From the NCBI RefSeq assembly GCF_041075285.1, contig NZ_CP163512.1, positions 496,001-560,000 on the forward strand: DNA of 64,000 nucleotides. The letters are read 5' to 3'. This stretch comes from Providencia rettgeri. Lineage in GTDB: Bacteria; Pseudomonadota; Gammaproteobacteria; Enterobacterales; Enterobacteriaceae. The position numbers and the translations under genes were made by a program. Shown here one piece after another: positions 27,990-37,708 of this stretch; position 1 is the stretch's first letter; each line of letters begins with the position of its first letter. Below the pieces are notes generated by a model, which was not told the origin of the DNA, made no database searches, and saw only the letters and a program-made list of their open reading frames with translations.

Positions 27990-28490
27990 CGAAATACTCC
28001 ATTTTTATTAAAGGAAATAAAGATGTTACGGCTAATTTAAATCATCATGATGGCTATATAGTTTATCGCACATTAAAACAAATAATAATGTAAAAGCAAA
28101 TAATAATTATTCGCATTAACATTAAAATATTTAGGGGTATCAATGTAATAGAGTTTTTTTGCTAACTGTTACTTGTTGATGTTACGCTGTTTTTTATTGG
28201 GTTTAGTTATCTTTTATCGTTAGTTGCCAATTATTTTTTTAATAGAAATGTTAAATAAATCACATTTTAATGATTTGAATATGAATCATTTTTGCAGCTT
28301 AATCATTAGAATTACTGATGGTTATTTGTTTTGATACTGGGTATGGTGATGAGGGATTACACGAACTAATAGAGAGAAAAATAAGGCGAGTTTAAATTTA
28401 GCGGATGGTATTAGCCAAATGAAAGGTATTTATATTTAAAATAATTTGCTAGCGTAGAGTTTAATGATTAGTGAATAACGAGGTTAATTT
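27990..28490. other. Promoter region of the heme-uptake operon
   Basis: 500 bases between divergent genes. It contains the Fur-like site at 28096. An imperfect inverted repeat TGATTTGAATATGAATCA lies near 28271. Otherwise AT-rich with no coding sequence seen. Confidence 0.6.
28096..28114. promoter_or_regulatory. Fur-like operator
   Basis: GCAAATAATAATTATTCGC, a symmetric AT-rich 19-mer with the AATAAT/ATTATT half-sites of the Fur consensus (GATAATGATTATCATTATC), 107 bases before the hemophilin-like start. Iron repression of a heme locus would be expected. The match is partial. Confidence 0.55.
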
Positions 28491-29117
28491 ATGGCGCAGT
28501 GGCTACTTTTTGGTGCCGGAGGGAAAGGCGTAGGGAGTATGATTGCTCAACTTGCAATTGCAAATAAGCAGCAAACTGTGGCGGTGGTGCGCAACAGGGA
28601 AACGGCTGAAAAGTTGTCATTACAAGGTGTTCACGTTGTTGTAGGGGATGCGTGTGATAGCCAAGTGGTAACCGCTGCTTGTCAAGCAGCGGGCACGAGT
28701 GCCACGGTGATTTCGACCATGGGAGGTTCGCAAGATTATTTAGCGCATCGTACGGTAATTGATTGTGCAGAACAGGCGGGGATCTCCCGTATGGTATTGG
28801 TGACATCATTAGGTTGTGGGGATTCATGGCCTTACCTCTCTTTGCGTGCAAGGGCTGCTTTCGGGCAAGCGGTAAGGGAAAAATCCTTGGCTGAATCTTG
28901 GTTGCAAACCAGTTCCCTTGATTTCGCAATTGTCCGACCGGGCGGGTTATTGCATGGTGAAGCTACAGGGAAGGCAATTTTACAGCAACACGTTGAAGCC
29001 CATGGATTAGTGATGCGGGCCGATGTCGCCGAACAGGTTTATCAACTGGCGACGCAAACAATATTGAAAAAACAAATTTATAGCCTTATTCAGCCAGATC
29101 TTACCGTCAGTCAATAA
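28491..29117 (+). CDS. NAD(P)-binding atypical short-chain dehydrogenase
   Basis: 208 residues with a Rossmann fold: GAGGKGVGSMIAQL at residues 8-21 (glycine-rich loop), RNRETAEKL for the cofactor 2' site and VLVTSLGCGDS at the catalytic strand. This is the NmrA-like/NAD(P)H-binding group (PF13460), which usually lacks a complete SDR catalytic triad. Good ribosome site (GAGG, 8 bases). Function and substrate are unknown; the gene is alone and converges on aac(2'). Confidence 0.8.
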   Translation: MAQWLLFGAGGKGVGSMIAQLAIANKQQTVAVVRNRETAEKLSLQGVHVVVGDACDSQVVTAACQAAGTSATVISTMGGSQDYLAHRTVIDCAEQAGISRMVLVTSLGCGDSWPYLSLRARAAFGQAVREKSLAESWLQTSSLDFAIVRPGGLLHGEATGKAILQQHVEAHGLVMRADVAEQVYQLATQTILKKQIYSLIQPDLTVSQ

Positions 29118-29153
29118 GGCGAAATTATGGTTATCGACCTGAGATTAAAGCTA

Positions 29154-29711
<558 letters not shown>

Positions 29712-29876
29712 TTAAGTCCCTTGATTGTAAGAAATTTATCGGCAATAAGTGGTGTTTTGCGTGCTAGATGTGCATCATCAAACATAAAAAACATTTATTA
29801 AGCGAAGTGCATCAAGAATAAATGGGTTAAACTCTTGGTTGTTATGCCTTTCGCTTTTTTATCGCAGATTGAGGAT

Positions 29877-31040
29877 TTACCGCGCGACTCTTAGCCCACC
29901 TTCGACACCTTGTGGACTCCATAATATTTGCCATAGCTGAATATCACGAGCACGAAAAGCGCCAGCACAGGCATTCAAGTAATAAGAAAACATTCGTTTA
30001 AAGCGTGGGGTATAATCCTTTTCCAGTTCAGGCCATGCTTCTAGGAAACGTGAATACCAAGCCATAATTGTTTTATCGTAATCGGCACCGAAATTATGCC
30101 AGTCTTCCATCACTAATTTATTTTCACTACTATCACCAATATTTTGCAATGACGGTAAGCAGCCGTTTGGGAAGATATATTTGTCGATCCATGCATCGAC
30201 ATTCACTTTATTTTGGTTGGAGCCAATGGTATGTAACAAAAATAAGCCATTTGGTTTTAAATTTCGTTTTATGACATCAAAATAAGTGGCATAGTTTTTC
30301 GGACCAACATGTTCAAACATACCAACGGAAACAATACGATCGAATTGATCATATAAATTACGGTAATCTTCGAGAAGAATTTGCACATCAAGTCCTGAGC
30401 AGCGTGTTTGTGCATATTTTTGCTGTTCAGCGGAAATCGTTATACCAGTCACTGACACAGAAAAATGTTTTGCAGCAAAAGCCGCCAGTCCACCCCAACC
30501 ACAGCCAATATCAAGCAAACGCATTCCCGGTTTTAATTGCAGCTTTTCGCAAATCAGCTTTAATTTTTGCTCTTGCGCCAATGATAAATTTTCGGGGCGA
30601 TTCTCTAAATCTTTCCAATAACCACAAGAATACTGCATATAAGGGTCAAGCATGCGTGAAAATAAATCATTGCCTAGGTCATAATGCTCTTCACCAACAA
30701 TACGTGCACGTTTTGGTGTCTGTAAGTTACGGATGCGAGCCATAGCAATTTTCAGTGTATCCCTGAAATTATGTGGCAGTTTTTTATCGAGCCCATGGCG
30801 TAATACATAATGGAAAAAAATATCTAAGCGCTCACAGTCCCACCAACCATCCATATAACTTTCTCCCAACCCAATGGAGCCTTGTTGTAAGACACGTTTA
30901 TAAAATTGGTCATTATGGACATGAATATCGAAAGGTTGGGAACCATTAATTTCAATGCCAGTCTCGCTTAGTAGCTCGTTAACAATGCGCTTCCAAGAAT
31001 CGACAGAGGTTTTTTGATTAACAGCATGTTCAGTACTCAT
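29877..31040 (-). CDS. cfa: Cyclopropane-fatty-acyl-phospholipid synthase
   Basis: 387 residues (E. coli Cfa 382). SAM-binding loop LDIGCGWGGLAAFA, upstream YDLGNDLFSRMLDPYMQYSCGYW, and active-site YHEHI-like VGMFEHVGPKNY; the C-terminal region has FRARDIQLWQIL. It methylenates the double bonds of membrane phospholipids, protecting against acid in stationary phase. I start at 31040, with GGAG five bases before ATG; the longer start adds seven residues. It is a single gene. Confidence 0.95.
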   Translation of the reverse strand: MSTEHAVNQKTSVDSWKRIVNELLSETGIEINGSQPFDIHVHNDQFYKRVLQQGSIGLGESYMDGWWDCERLDIFFHYVLRHGLDKKLPHNFRDTLKIAMARIRNLQTPKRARIVGEEHYDLGNDLFSRMLDPYMQYSCGYWKDLENRPENLSLAQEQKLKLICEKLQLKPGMRLLDIGCGWGGLAAFAAKHFSVSVTGITISAEQQKYAQTRCSGLDVQILLEDYRNLYDQFDRIVSVGMFEHVGPKNYATYFDVIKRNLKPNGLFLLHTIGSNQNKVNVDAWIDKYIFPNGCLPSLQNIGDSSENKLVMEDWHNFGADYDKTIMAWYSRFLEAWPELEKDYTPRFKRMFSYYLNACAGAFRARDIQLWQILWSPQGVEGGLRVAR

Positions 31041-31436
31041 CTGATCTCCAATTTTTAGCAAAGTGGGATTCAGAGAACTTTATTTGTGACGTATTCGCGG
31101 TACAGCAAAACAGGAATATTGACCACCACTGCATGGCAGACAGTGTATTAGCGTTATTATTGCTATAAATAAAGCTCAAATCCAGTTTCATATAACTCTC
31201 TAAAAAATATAAAACCTTCAGTGTTAATTTCAATCAAAATTACATTTAACTAACATAAAAGGCACTTATCACCAAAAATAAGCTAAAAGAAGGAGTGAAT
31301 TTCCTTTAGAACATGAGATTTTTAGTTTAGTGCAAACAGATGACAACAAGATGAATACTGTTTTTATATGGTATTTTAAAGGGTTGTAGATGGATAGATG
31401 GCTATTTTTATTTGCAGATAATCTGAATGGAAAATA
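31041..31436. other. Intergenic region upstream of cfa
   Basis: Contains the cfa promoter region on the minus strand. Frames seen there do not look coding. No recognisable operator or RNA. Confidence 0.5.
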
Positions 31437-31459
31437 GCGCTCAAATTTTCATTGAGCGC
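31437..31459 (-). terminator. Terminator of codBA
   Basis: GCGCTCAA pairs with TTGAGCGC across a 7-base loop, 26 bases after the codA stop on the minus strand, followed by TATTTTCC. Confidence 0.72.
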
Positions 31460-31484
31460 GATTAATTAGTTTAATTATCGATAA

Positions 31485-32777
31485 TTAAACGAGTGGAGAA
31501 TAGCCATAACGGATAGTTTCTGTTTCTGCCAGATGAATTTGGGTTACCGCAGGTTGGGTATTGGCTATCACGCGACCATCACGAATAGAGTAACGCACAG
31601 GCACTTGACGACGGACGGCATCGAAACCATTTTCGGCGGGTAAAATTAATAAACTTGCCCGTTTACCTTCGCTAACGCCATAGTCTTGTAAGTTCAGTGT
31701 CCGAGCGCTGTATTCGCTAATCAATTTCAGTCCATCATTGATTTGCTGATACCCCATTAATTGGCAAATATGTAACCCCATATGTAGGACTTGCAGCATA
31801 TTGGCTGTGCCAAGTGGGTACCACGGGTCGAAAACATCATCGTGACCAAAGCAGACATTAATATCAGCGGCTAGCATTTCTTTAACACGAGTAATACCGC
31901 GACGTTTTGGATAGGTGTCGAATCGTCCTTGTAAGTGAATATTCACTAACGGATTGGCTACAAAGTTGATTTTCGACATTTTTAGTAAGCGGAATAAACG
32001 GGAGGTATAAGCGCCATTATAAGAATGCATTGCTGTAGTATGGCTTGCAGTGACACGAGAACCCATGCCCTTGGCGTGGGCTAGCGCAGCAACGGTTTCC
32101 ACAAAGCGTGATTGTTCATCATCAATTTCATCACAATGAACATCAATCAGACGGTCATATTTTTCAGCTAATGCGAAGGTTTTATGTAGCGATTCCACAC
32201 CGTATTCACGGGTGAATTCAAAGTGAGGAATAGCACCAACGACGTCAGCACCAAGTCGCAAAGCTTCTTCAAGGAGCGCTTCACCATTTGGATAAGACAT
32301 AATGCCTTCTTGTGGAAAGGCGACAATTTGCAAATCTACCCACGGGGCAACTTCTTGTTTCACTTCAAGCATCGCTTTTAATGCCGTTAACGTGGCATCA
32401 GATACATCCACGTGAGTGCGAACATGTTGAATTCCATTAGCAATTTGCCATTTCAATGTTTTCCAAGCTCGCTCTTTCACATCATTGTGTGTGAGCATGG
32501 CTTTGCGCTCAGCCCAGCGCTCAATCCCTTCAAACAGCGTGCCAGATTGGTTCCAGCTTGGTTGTCCCGCAGTTTGGGTCGTATCTAAGTGAATATGGGG
32601 TTCAACAAAAGGGGCTGAAACAAGTCCACCTTCACCGTCTAGGCTATCAGGCAGTATTTCTCCCGGAACTTGCGGCACTATTGCCGTAATGTTTTGATTG
32701 TCGATATCGATGCGCCATAAACCATCACGCTCTGGTAAGCGGACATTTAGGATATGTTTAATTGTTTGATTATGCAC
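31485..32777 (-). CDS. codA: Cytosine deaminase
   Basis: 430 residues (E. coli 427). Metal-dependent amidohydrolase: [11 protein letters not shown] holds the first His pair, HVDVSDAT, then [22 protein letters not shown] and [14 protein letters not shown] with the catalytic Asp and substrate-binding residues. It deaminates cytosine to uracil and ammonia. The start is GTG at 32777 with GGAGA six bases upstream, overlapping the codB stop by 8 bases. The order codB-codA matches enterobacteria. Confidence 0.96.
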   Translation of the reverse strand: MHNQTIKHILNVRLPERDGLWRIDIDNQNITAIVPQVPGEILPDSLDGEGGLVSAPFVEPHIHLDTTQTAGQPSWNQSGTLFEGIERWAERKAMLTHNDVKERAWKTLKWQIANGIQHVRTHVDVSDATLTALKAMLEVKQEVAPWVDLQIVAFPQEGIMSYPNGEALLEEALRLGADVVGAIPHFEFTREYGVESLHKTFALAEKYDRLIDVHCDEIDDEQSRFVETVAALAHAKGMGSRVTASHTTAMHSYNGAYTSRLFRLLKMSKINFVANPLVNIHLQGRFDTYPKRRGITRVKEMLAADINVCFGHDDVFDPWYPLGTANMLQVLHMGLHICQLMGYQQINDGLKLISEYSARTLNLQDYGVSEGKRASLLILPAENGFDAVRRQVPVRYSIRDGRVIANTQPAVTQIHLAETETIRYGYSPLV

Positions 32778-34017
32778 GAGTCATCTCCGAATCAGTGGCA
32801 CGGCGGCGATTAAATAAAGGGTTTAGTACAGCGTAACACAAAGCACCACCAAGTACGGCATTAACAGGTACAATGCCGGGTAACCAATGCCCTGCGATCA
32901 CACCCGCCGCCACGGCGATTAATGCACTAACATTGACATCACGCATTTTACTGCGATCGAACGTGTCATAACGGTGACGATACATCAAATAGTCAGCAAT
33001 AATAATCCCACCAATTGGCGGAATAGCGGCAGATAAGAAAGTCAGCCAGCCCACAAAGTTGTTATATAGCCATAATGCGCACAGCGTACCGACGACCCCG
33101 TTCACAACGGATAAGGTTTTACTGGACAACCCGGTGATATTGGCAAAGCCTAAGCCTGAGGCGTAAAGGGCATTATCATTGGTTGTCCAAATATTTAGAC
33201 CTAAAACGATAATTGCAGGTAATAATAAACCTTGGGCGATCATCACATCTGAAATATCTGCCATTCCCAGTGATGCGGCCCCTGCGGCACCAAAAATAAA
33301 CATTAATGAGTTACCGAGAAAGAAAGCCACTAAGGCGACTAAAACGGCAACTTTGGGTTTACGGCCGAAGCGAACAAAATCCGCAGTTAAGGTTCCAGCA
33401 CTGACAAACGAACCGACTACCATAGCCAGTGCAAGGTTAAAATCGATAGGTTTTGTCGGTACCACGGCTTGCAAGGCACTTATTCCCCCCATATCGGTGA
33501 TAGCGAGGTAGACAGAATAACTTCCCAAAATCGCAATAGCTGGTACTGCGACGATAGAAAGTATCGTCAACGCGGAGATACCGAAAAATACGGTGACGGT
33601 CATTAAAATACCTGAAATACCAATTAACCAATTTATATCCCAGCCTGTGGCTTTACCAACAGGGATAGCAAACATCGCAACACCAACACCAAACCAGCCG
33701 ACTTGTGTGCCGCCAAGCAAAAATGAAGGGAGCCATGAGCCTTTAATACCGAAGGAGTAGCGTGCGAGGAGGTGAGTAGTTAAGCCAGTTTTTGAACCAA
33801 TAAAACCAAGAAATGCGGTGTAGACACCAAGAAGAAGATTACCAATGAGAACTGCGAGGAAGAAATCATGAAAATTAAGACCGGTACCGAGAGCGCCTCC
33901 GGTCCACATACTGGCGGAAAAGAACGTTAAACCTAGCATCACAAAGGTTAATGCTAGTCCGCCTTTTCGCGCGGATATGGGCACGGGGCCATGACTATAA
34001 TTGTTATCTTCAGGCAC
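32770..34017 (-). CDS. codB: Cytosine permease
   Basis: 415 residues, about 12 membrane helices of the nucleobase-cation symporter-1 (NCS1) family; E. coli CodB has 419. Characteristic are [33 protein letters not shown] and [19 protein letters not shown]. It imports cytosine with a cation for CodA. Translationally coupled to codA. A PurR box lies in the promoter region, as in E. coli codBA. Confidence 0.95.
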   Translation of the reverse strand: MPEDNNYSHGPVPISARKGGLALTFVMLGLTFFSASMWTGGALGTGLNFHDFFLAVLIGNLLLGVYTAFLGFIGSKTGLTTHLLARYSFGIKGSWLPSFLLGGTQVGWFGVGVAMFAIPVGKATGWDINWLIGISGILMTVTVFFGISALTILSIVAVPAIAILGSYSVYLAITDMGGISALQAVVPTKPIDFNLALAMVVGSFVSAGTLTADFVRFGRKPKVAVLVALVAFFLGNSLMFIFGAAGAASLGMADISDVMIAQGLLLPAIIVLGLNIWTTNDNALYASGLGFANITGLSSKTLSVVNGVVGTLCALWLYNNFVGWLTFLSAAIPPIGGIIIADYLMYRHRYDTFDRSKMRDVNVSALIAVAAGVIAGHWLPGIVPVNAVLGGALCYAVLNPLFNRRRATDSEMTRA

Positions 34018-34081
34018 GATTGTCTCCAGTTATTTTTCTCAGGCCAAAAAATCCGACGCATTTTATAGCCATCAAAATAAA

Positions 34082-34097
34082 AAGCAAACGTTTTCGT
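34082..34097 (+). promoter_or_regulatory. PurR operator of codBA
   Basis: AAGCAAACGTTTTCGT, one base from the PurR consensus ACGCAAACGTTTTCNT, 65-80 bases before the codB start. codBA is a known PurR target in E. coli. Confidence 0.9.
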
Positions 34098-34149
34098 ATA
34101 CTGTTAAATATTTTTAATTTATTTAATTAAAATTGGTTTTTTCATTGAT

Positions 34150-34863
34150 TTATCCTAGCGAAGTAAAACCATGTTCAATAAAAAGTTTTTGTGATTCAAC
34201 CTGTAATAGGTAATTTGCGAAAATTTCTGCTTTTTTTGTTATGAGTGCCATCGCGTAAATTACTTGAATATTATCGTGATCTGGAATTGAGAGCGTGGCG
34301 AGGGTGGGGATTTTTGCTATTTTTTGTTGATAGTGATGATAACCAATAAATAAGTCAGCTTGATGGGTGCTGATTAACCATTGGGAAGCTAATTGACCTG
34401 AAGGGATTGTGGGGCTGTTTTTTCCCCCCACTAAATGGCGAGTACGCGCTTGGAGCTCCTTAGCAAGGAGGGGGTGATTCAGGCGGATCTTGTCGTATAG
34501 CTGTACAACATAGTCGCCACAAGGGTCATCGAGTGGCGTAGACGTACCAATGATCACCTCTGGGATGCTGAGTAACTGTAGCCAATTCGGGTATTCTTCG
34601 GCGAGTCGTGCCGTTGTGGTGATCCCCAAACGGTTGGTAATAAAAGGCTGGCTGGCATAGGCGATGTTTTGTTCTACTAGGGCAAAAGGGTGCGTCTGAT
34701 CCGCAGAGAGAAAAAGATCACAATGTACACCGGACTCAATTTTTTGCCTCAATAAACCTGCGGGGGCAAACTCACAGGTTATTTCGTGTTTTTTCGCTAA
34801 TTGAAAATGCGTTAAAATAGCAGTCAATACATCACGCAGACTGCCTGCCGCCATAATATGCAT
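34150..34863 (-). CDS. ModA-like substrate-binding protein without signal peptide
   Basis: 237 residues of the extracellular solute-binding (ModA/WtpA-like) fold: the N-terminus MHIMAAGSLRDVLTAI carries the ligand-binding ASL/SL motif, then EFAPAGLLRQKIESGVHCDL with FLSADQTHP, DPCGDYVVQLYDK and a helical C-terminus. These bind molybdate or tungstate in the family. Unusual is that the protein starts almost at the motif and has no signal peptide; the upstream TTG alternative at 34908 would not give one either. Its ATG overlaps the preceding stop (TAATG). No permease or ATPase adjoins it. A ModE box precedes the operon, pointing to molybdate. Confidence 0.75.
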   Translation of the reverse strand: MHIMAAGSLRDVLTAILTHFQLAKKHEITCEFAPAGLLRQKIESGVHCDLFLSADQTHPFALVEQNIAYASQPFITNRLGITTTARLAEEYPNWLQLLSIPEVIIGTSTPLDDPCGDYVVQLYDKIRLNHPLLAKELQARTRHLVGGKNSPTIPSGQLASQWLISTHQADLFIGYHHYQQKIAKIPTLATLSIPDHDNIQVIYAMALITKKAEIFANYLLQVESQKLFIEHGFTSLG

Positions 34864-35906
34864 TATTGGTTGCCTTGATATTGAATACGATAGAATTTTT
34901 GATACCAATCATTCACTTTTGCATCAATATCGATATCGGAAAATTTTTGTGGATAGAGCTTACTTGCCATCCATAATTCACCTAATGCCATCGCTTCAGG
35001 CATCGGATAGCCCCATGCTTTGGCATATTCTGGCATTAAAAAGACGCGTTTATTTTTAACAGCATCGATCACCTGCCAACGAGGATCGTTGCTTATTTCA
35101 TCCACTACACTTGGGTAACGGTCTTGAATGAAAATCACTTCAGGGTTCCAGCTAATCACTTGTTCTAAGGATACTTGCTTGTATCCTTTGATAGTTGCGG
35201 CGGCAACATTCATTGCACCTGCGTGCTGCATCATTAAACCTGTATATTTCCCTGAACCATAAGTGGTGAGCTCAGGATTTGCCATATAGGCGCGAATACG
35301 TTGATTTTCAGGGATATTCTTTAAGTGTTGAGCAACAATATCCCGGCTATCAAAAGTTTCTTTAATCAGTGCTTTTGCGTTGTCGGGTTTATTGACGATA
35401 TCCCCAATCAGCGCAATACCTTCTTTTAAGCCTTCGTTATACGCTTGTTCTTCGTTAACCAGCTCAGGATTGACATTGTTTTTGGCAGTGTTGTTGTTGT
35501 CTTTTTGCAATGAAATCGCAACCACTGGAATACCCACTTGAGATATTTTATCAATCATTTCTTGCGGGGCGTAGTTGGTGACAAACACCACTTGGGGTTG
35601 CAATTGCACTAAGCTCTCAAGATTGACGCTTTTGAGATCACCGACATTGGGGATATTGACCAGTTCGGGAGCAAGTCTTTCATAATTTTGCCCTAGTTGT
35701 TCGCGCCAATTGCCCATTACCCCGACGATTTTATCAGTTGCATCTAATTGAACCAGTAAATTTAACGTTTGGTGTTGCAGGACGGCAACGCGCTCGACTT
35801 GGTCATCAATCACTACTTTCCGACCTAATTGGTCGATAAATTGTCGCTCAGCTAGGCTAGTGAATGTGCAAGATAAAACCAAAAAACCAATAAGATATTT
35901 TTTCAT
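34863..35906 (-). CDS. Periplasmic metal/siderophore-type binding protein, MolA/FecB-like
   Basis: 347 residues: signal peptide MKKYLIGFLVLSCTFTSLA and a helical-backbone metal-receptor fold (PF01497): RVAVLQHQTLNLLVQLDATDKIVGVMG, VNIPNVGDLKSVNLESL, then QVVFVTNYAPQEM and NPEVIFIQDRYP. This group binds ferric siderophores, cobalamin or, in Haemophilus MolA (about 350 residues), molybdate. The gene is the first of two with the ModA-like protein, and a ModE-type operator lies 19 bases before its start, so molybdate or tungstate is a plausible ligand. No ABC permease or ATPase is adjacent; it would need one elsewhere. Confidence 0.78.
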   Translation of the reverse strand: MKKYLIGFLVLSCTFTSLAERQFIDQLGRKVVIDDQVERVAVLQHQTLNLLVQLDATDKIVGVMGNWREQLGQNYERLAPELVNIPNVGDLKSVNLESLVQLQPQVVFVTNYAPQEMIDKISQVGIPVVAISLQKDNNNTAKNNVNPELVNEEQAYNEGLKEGIALIGDIVNKPDNAKALIKETFDSRDIVAQHLKNIPENQRIRAYMANPELTTYGSGKYTGLMMQHAGAMNVAAATIKGYKQVSLEQVISWNPEVIFIQDRYPSVVDEISNDPRWQVIDAVKNKRVFLMPEYAKAWGYPMPEAMALGELWMASKLYPQKFSDIDIDAKVNDWYQKFYRIQYQGNQ

Positions 35907-35924
35907 TGTGATATAACCTAATAT

Positions 35925-35952
35925 TTCGATATAAATTTATTTATATAGCGAT
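35925..35952. promoter_or_regulatory. ModE-type operator
   Basis: Against the published ModE consensus ATCGNTATATA-N6/7-TATATANCGAT: the right half at 35942-35952 is TATATAGCGAT, a full match; the left half at 35925-35935, TTCGATATAAA, matches 8 of 11; spacing is 6. It lies 19-46 bases before the start of the two-gene operon. Molybdate-bound ModE would be expected to repress here. Confidence 0.7.
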
Positions 35953-36028
35953 TGATTTCAATGGTCAACTATCATTGGGTTAATTAATGAGTTCAAACTT
36001 GATGTTAAATAAGAAATAAAAAGAAAAA

Positions 36029-36058
36029 TTTAGCGTCCAAATAAGCTCAGACGCTAAA
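36029..36058 (-). terminator. Terminator of dbpA
   Basis: TTTAGCGTC/GACGCTAAA, a 9-bp perfect stem with a 12-base loop, followed on the minus strand by TTTTTCTTTTTA. It lies 16 bases past the dbpA stop. Confidence 0.85.
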
Positions 36059-36073
36059 TGAGAAGGGCAAAGG

Positions 36074-37447
36074 TTATTTTAGTAATCGCGCTTTAACTGA
36101 TTTACCTTTGATTTTGCCTTGTTGTAGGTGTTTCCATGCTTGTTGAGCAACGGCGCGTTTTACTGCCACGTAAGCGTGAGTAGGATGGATCACAATTTTG
36201 CCAATATCCGCGCCATCAAGACCCACATCCCCAGTGAGCGCACCCAGAATGTCCCCTGGGCGTATTTTGGCTTTCTTGCCGCCATCAAGGCATAACGTGA
36301 CCATAGTGGCTTCAAGTGGAGTAATACGCAGACCAGTAGGTGCGGATTGCCAGTTCACCTTCATATTCAGCATTTCTTCAAGGGCATTTGCGCGCTGGGC
36401 TTCTTCAGGGGCGCATAAGCTAATGGCTAAGCCGCTTTCACCTGCACGAGCGGTACGACCGATACGGTGCACGTGAACTTCAGGATCCCACGACAATTCA
36501 TAGTTAATAACCATTTCAAGGGCTTTGATATCTAACCCGCGGGAAGCCACATCGGTAGCAACTAATACGCGACTGCTACCATTTGCAAAACGGATCAATG
36601 TTTGGTCACGATCACGTTGTTCTAAGTCACCATGCAGTACCAAAACACTTTGTTTGCTTTCATTCAATGCGTCATATACTGCTTGGCAATCTTTTTTAGT
36701 ATTACAGAAAATCACACAAGAAGCGGGTTGTTCTCGGCTTAATAATTGTTGTAATAATTCGATTTTACCGTGGCGAGAGACTTCATAAAATTGTTGCTCA
36801 ACAGCGGGTAATTCATCAACACTATTGATTTCAATCGTTTGGGGATCGTGCTGAATTTGTTGGCTAATACGGGCAATTTCATCGGGCCAAGTGGCAGAAA
36901 ACAACACGGTTTGTCGGTTTATTGGTGCATAATCTATTACCGTTTCAATGTCAGGCATAAACCCCATGTCTAACATCCTATCTGCTTCATCTAGCACTAA
37001 GGTTTGTAATGCATCGAGTTGAACGGTTTCGCGGTTTAGATGATCAAGCAAACGACCCGGTGTCGCTACAATGATGTGGGCCCCGTGAGCAAGGGAATCT
37101 CGTTGTACGCTAAAAGGCACGCCACCACACAAAGTGAGTATTTTTATATTAGGGATTGCACGGGCTAAGCGGCGTAACTCATTGGCGACTTGCTCTGCGA
37201 GCTCCCGAGTTGGGCATAAAACTAATGATTGGGTTTTAAATAATTTTGCATCTATACGCTGTAATAAACCTAAACCGAATGCAGCTGTTTTACCGCTACC
37301 AGTTTTGGCTTGCGCACGAACGTCTTTCCCAGCAAGGATAGCGGGGAGGGCAGCCGCTTGGATCGGCGTCATGCTGAGGTAACCTAACTCTTGTAGGTTG
37401 GATAGTTGTTCTGCGCTTAGCGCGTTAAGGTCAGCAAATGAAGTCAC
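36074..37447 (-). CDS. dbpA: ATP-dependent RNA helicase DbpA
   Basis: 457 residues, same length as E. coli DbpA. DEAD-box motifs in order: Q motif (LSMTPIQAAALPAI), Walker A AKTGSGKT, DEADRMLDMGF, SATWPDE, ATDVASRG and HRIGRTARAG. After the helicase core comes the C-terminal RNA-binding domain (GDVGLDGADIGKIVIHPTHA) that recognises hairpin 92 of 23S rRNA. It assists late 50S assembly in the cytoplasm. Single gene. Confidence 0.95.
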   Translation of the reverse strand: MTSFADLNALSAEQLSNLQELGYLSMTPIQAAALPAILAGKDVRAQAKTGSGKTAAFGLGLLQRIDAKLFKTQSLVLCPTRELAEQVANELRRLARAIPNIKILTLCGGVPFSVQRDSLAHGAHIIVATPGRLLDHLNRETVQLDALQTLVLDEADRMLDMGFMPDIETVIDYAPINRQTVLFSATWPDEIARISQQIQHDPQTIEINSVDELPAVEQQFYEVSRHGKIELLQQLLSREQPASCVIFCNTKKDCQAVYDALNESKQSVLVLHGDLEQRDRDQTLIRFANGSSRVLVATDVASRGLDIKALEMVINYELSWDPEVHVHRIGRTARAGESGLAISLCAPEEAQRANALEEMLNMKVNWQSAPTGLRITPLEATMVTLCLDGGKKAKIRPGDILGALTGDVGLDGADIGKIVIHPTHAYVAVKRAVAQQAWKHLQQGKIKGKSVKARLLK

Positions 37448-37600
37448 AATAAAATCTCAAATAATAAAAAGGAGCTAATGGCGCCAATGATACTATTCCT
37501 ACAGGGTACTGTCTGTTTTTTAATTCTTAATGAAGGCGACAAAGGCAAGCTATAGAGGAATTTAGATATAAACAATGCGAAGAGCACTAAATAGGCTATT

Positions 37601-37652
37601 TTCAAAACCTATCCAACCTGCTGGCAAACCTAATCGGTTTGTCAGCAGTCTG
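37601..37652. repeat. Dispersed palindromic element B, copy 1
   Basis: Starts TTCAAAACCTATCCA, then a stem-loop CTGGCAAACC-TAATC-GGTTTGTCAG and ends CAGTCTGA. A second copy lies at 46789. The inner stem bases differ between copies in a compensated way (CAAACC/GGTTTG here, CAAACAT/ATGTTTG there). Each copy is directly joined to an unrelated terminator-like hairpin. Confidence 0.85.
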
Positions 37653-37675
37653 ACACCACCCAAAAAGGTGGTGTC
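37652..37675. terminator. Hairpin joined to element B, after yfcC
   Basis: GACACCACC pairs perfectly with GGTGGTGTC across 6 bases. It is 34 bases past the stop of the minus-strand YfcC-family gene; no T-run follows on the minus strand. Confidence 0.6.
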
Positions 37676-37708
37676 GTATTAGTCTATTTGGACGTTATTC
37701 TTCAGGGA

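Noticed and set aside
28271..28288. Imperfect inverted repeat TGATT...AATCA as an operator
   Set aside because: Short AT-rich half-sites, no consensus that I know, could be chance.
31030..31233. Minus-strand frame upstream of cfa
   Set aside because: Overlaps the cfa start and promoter, has no ribosome site and no protein-like pattern.
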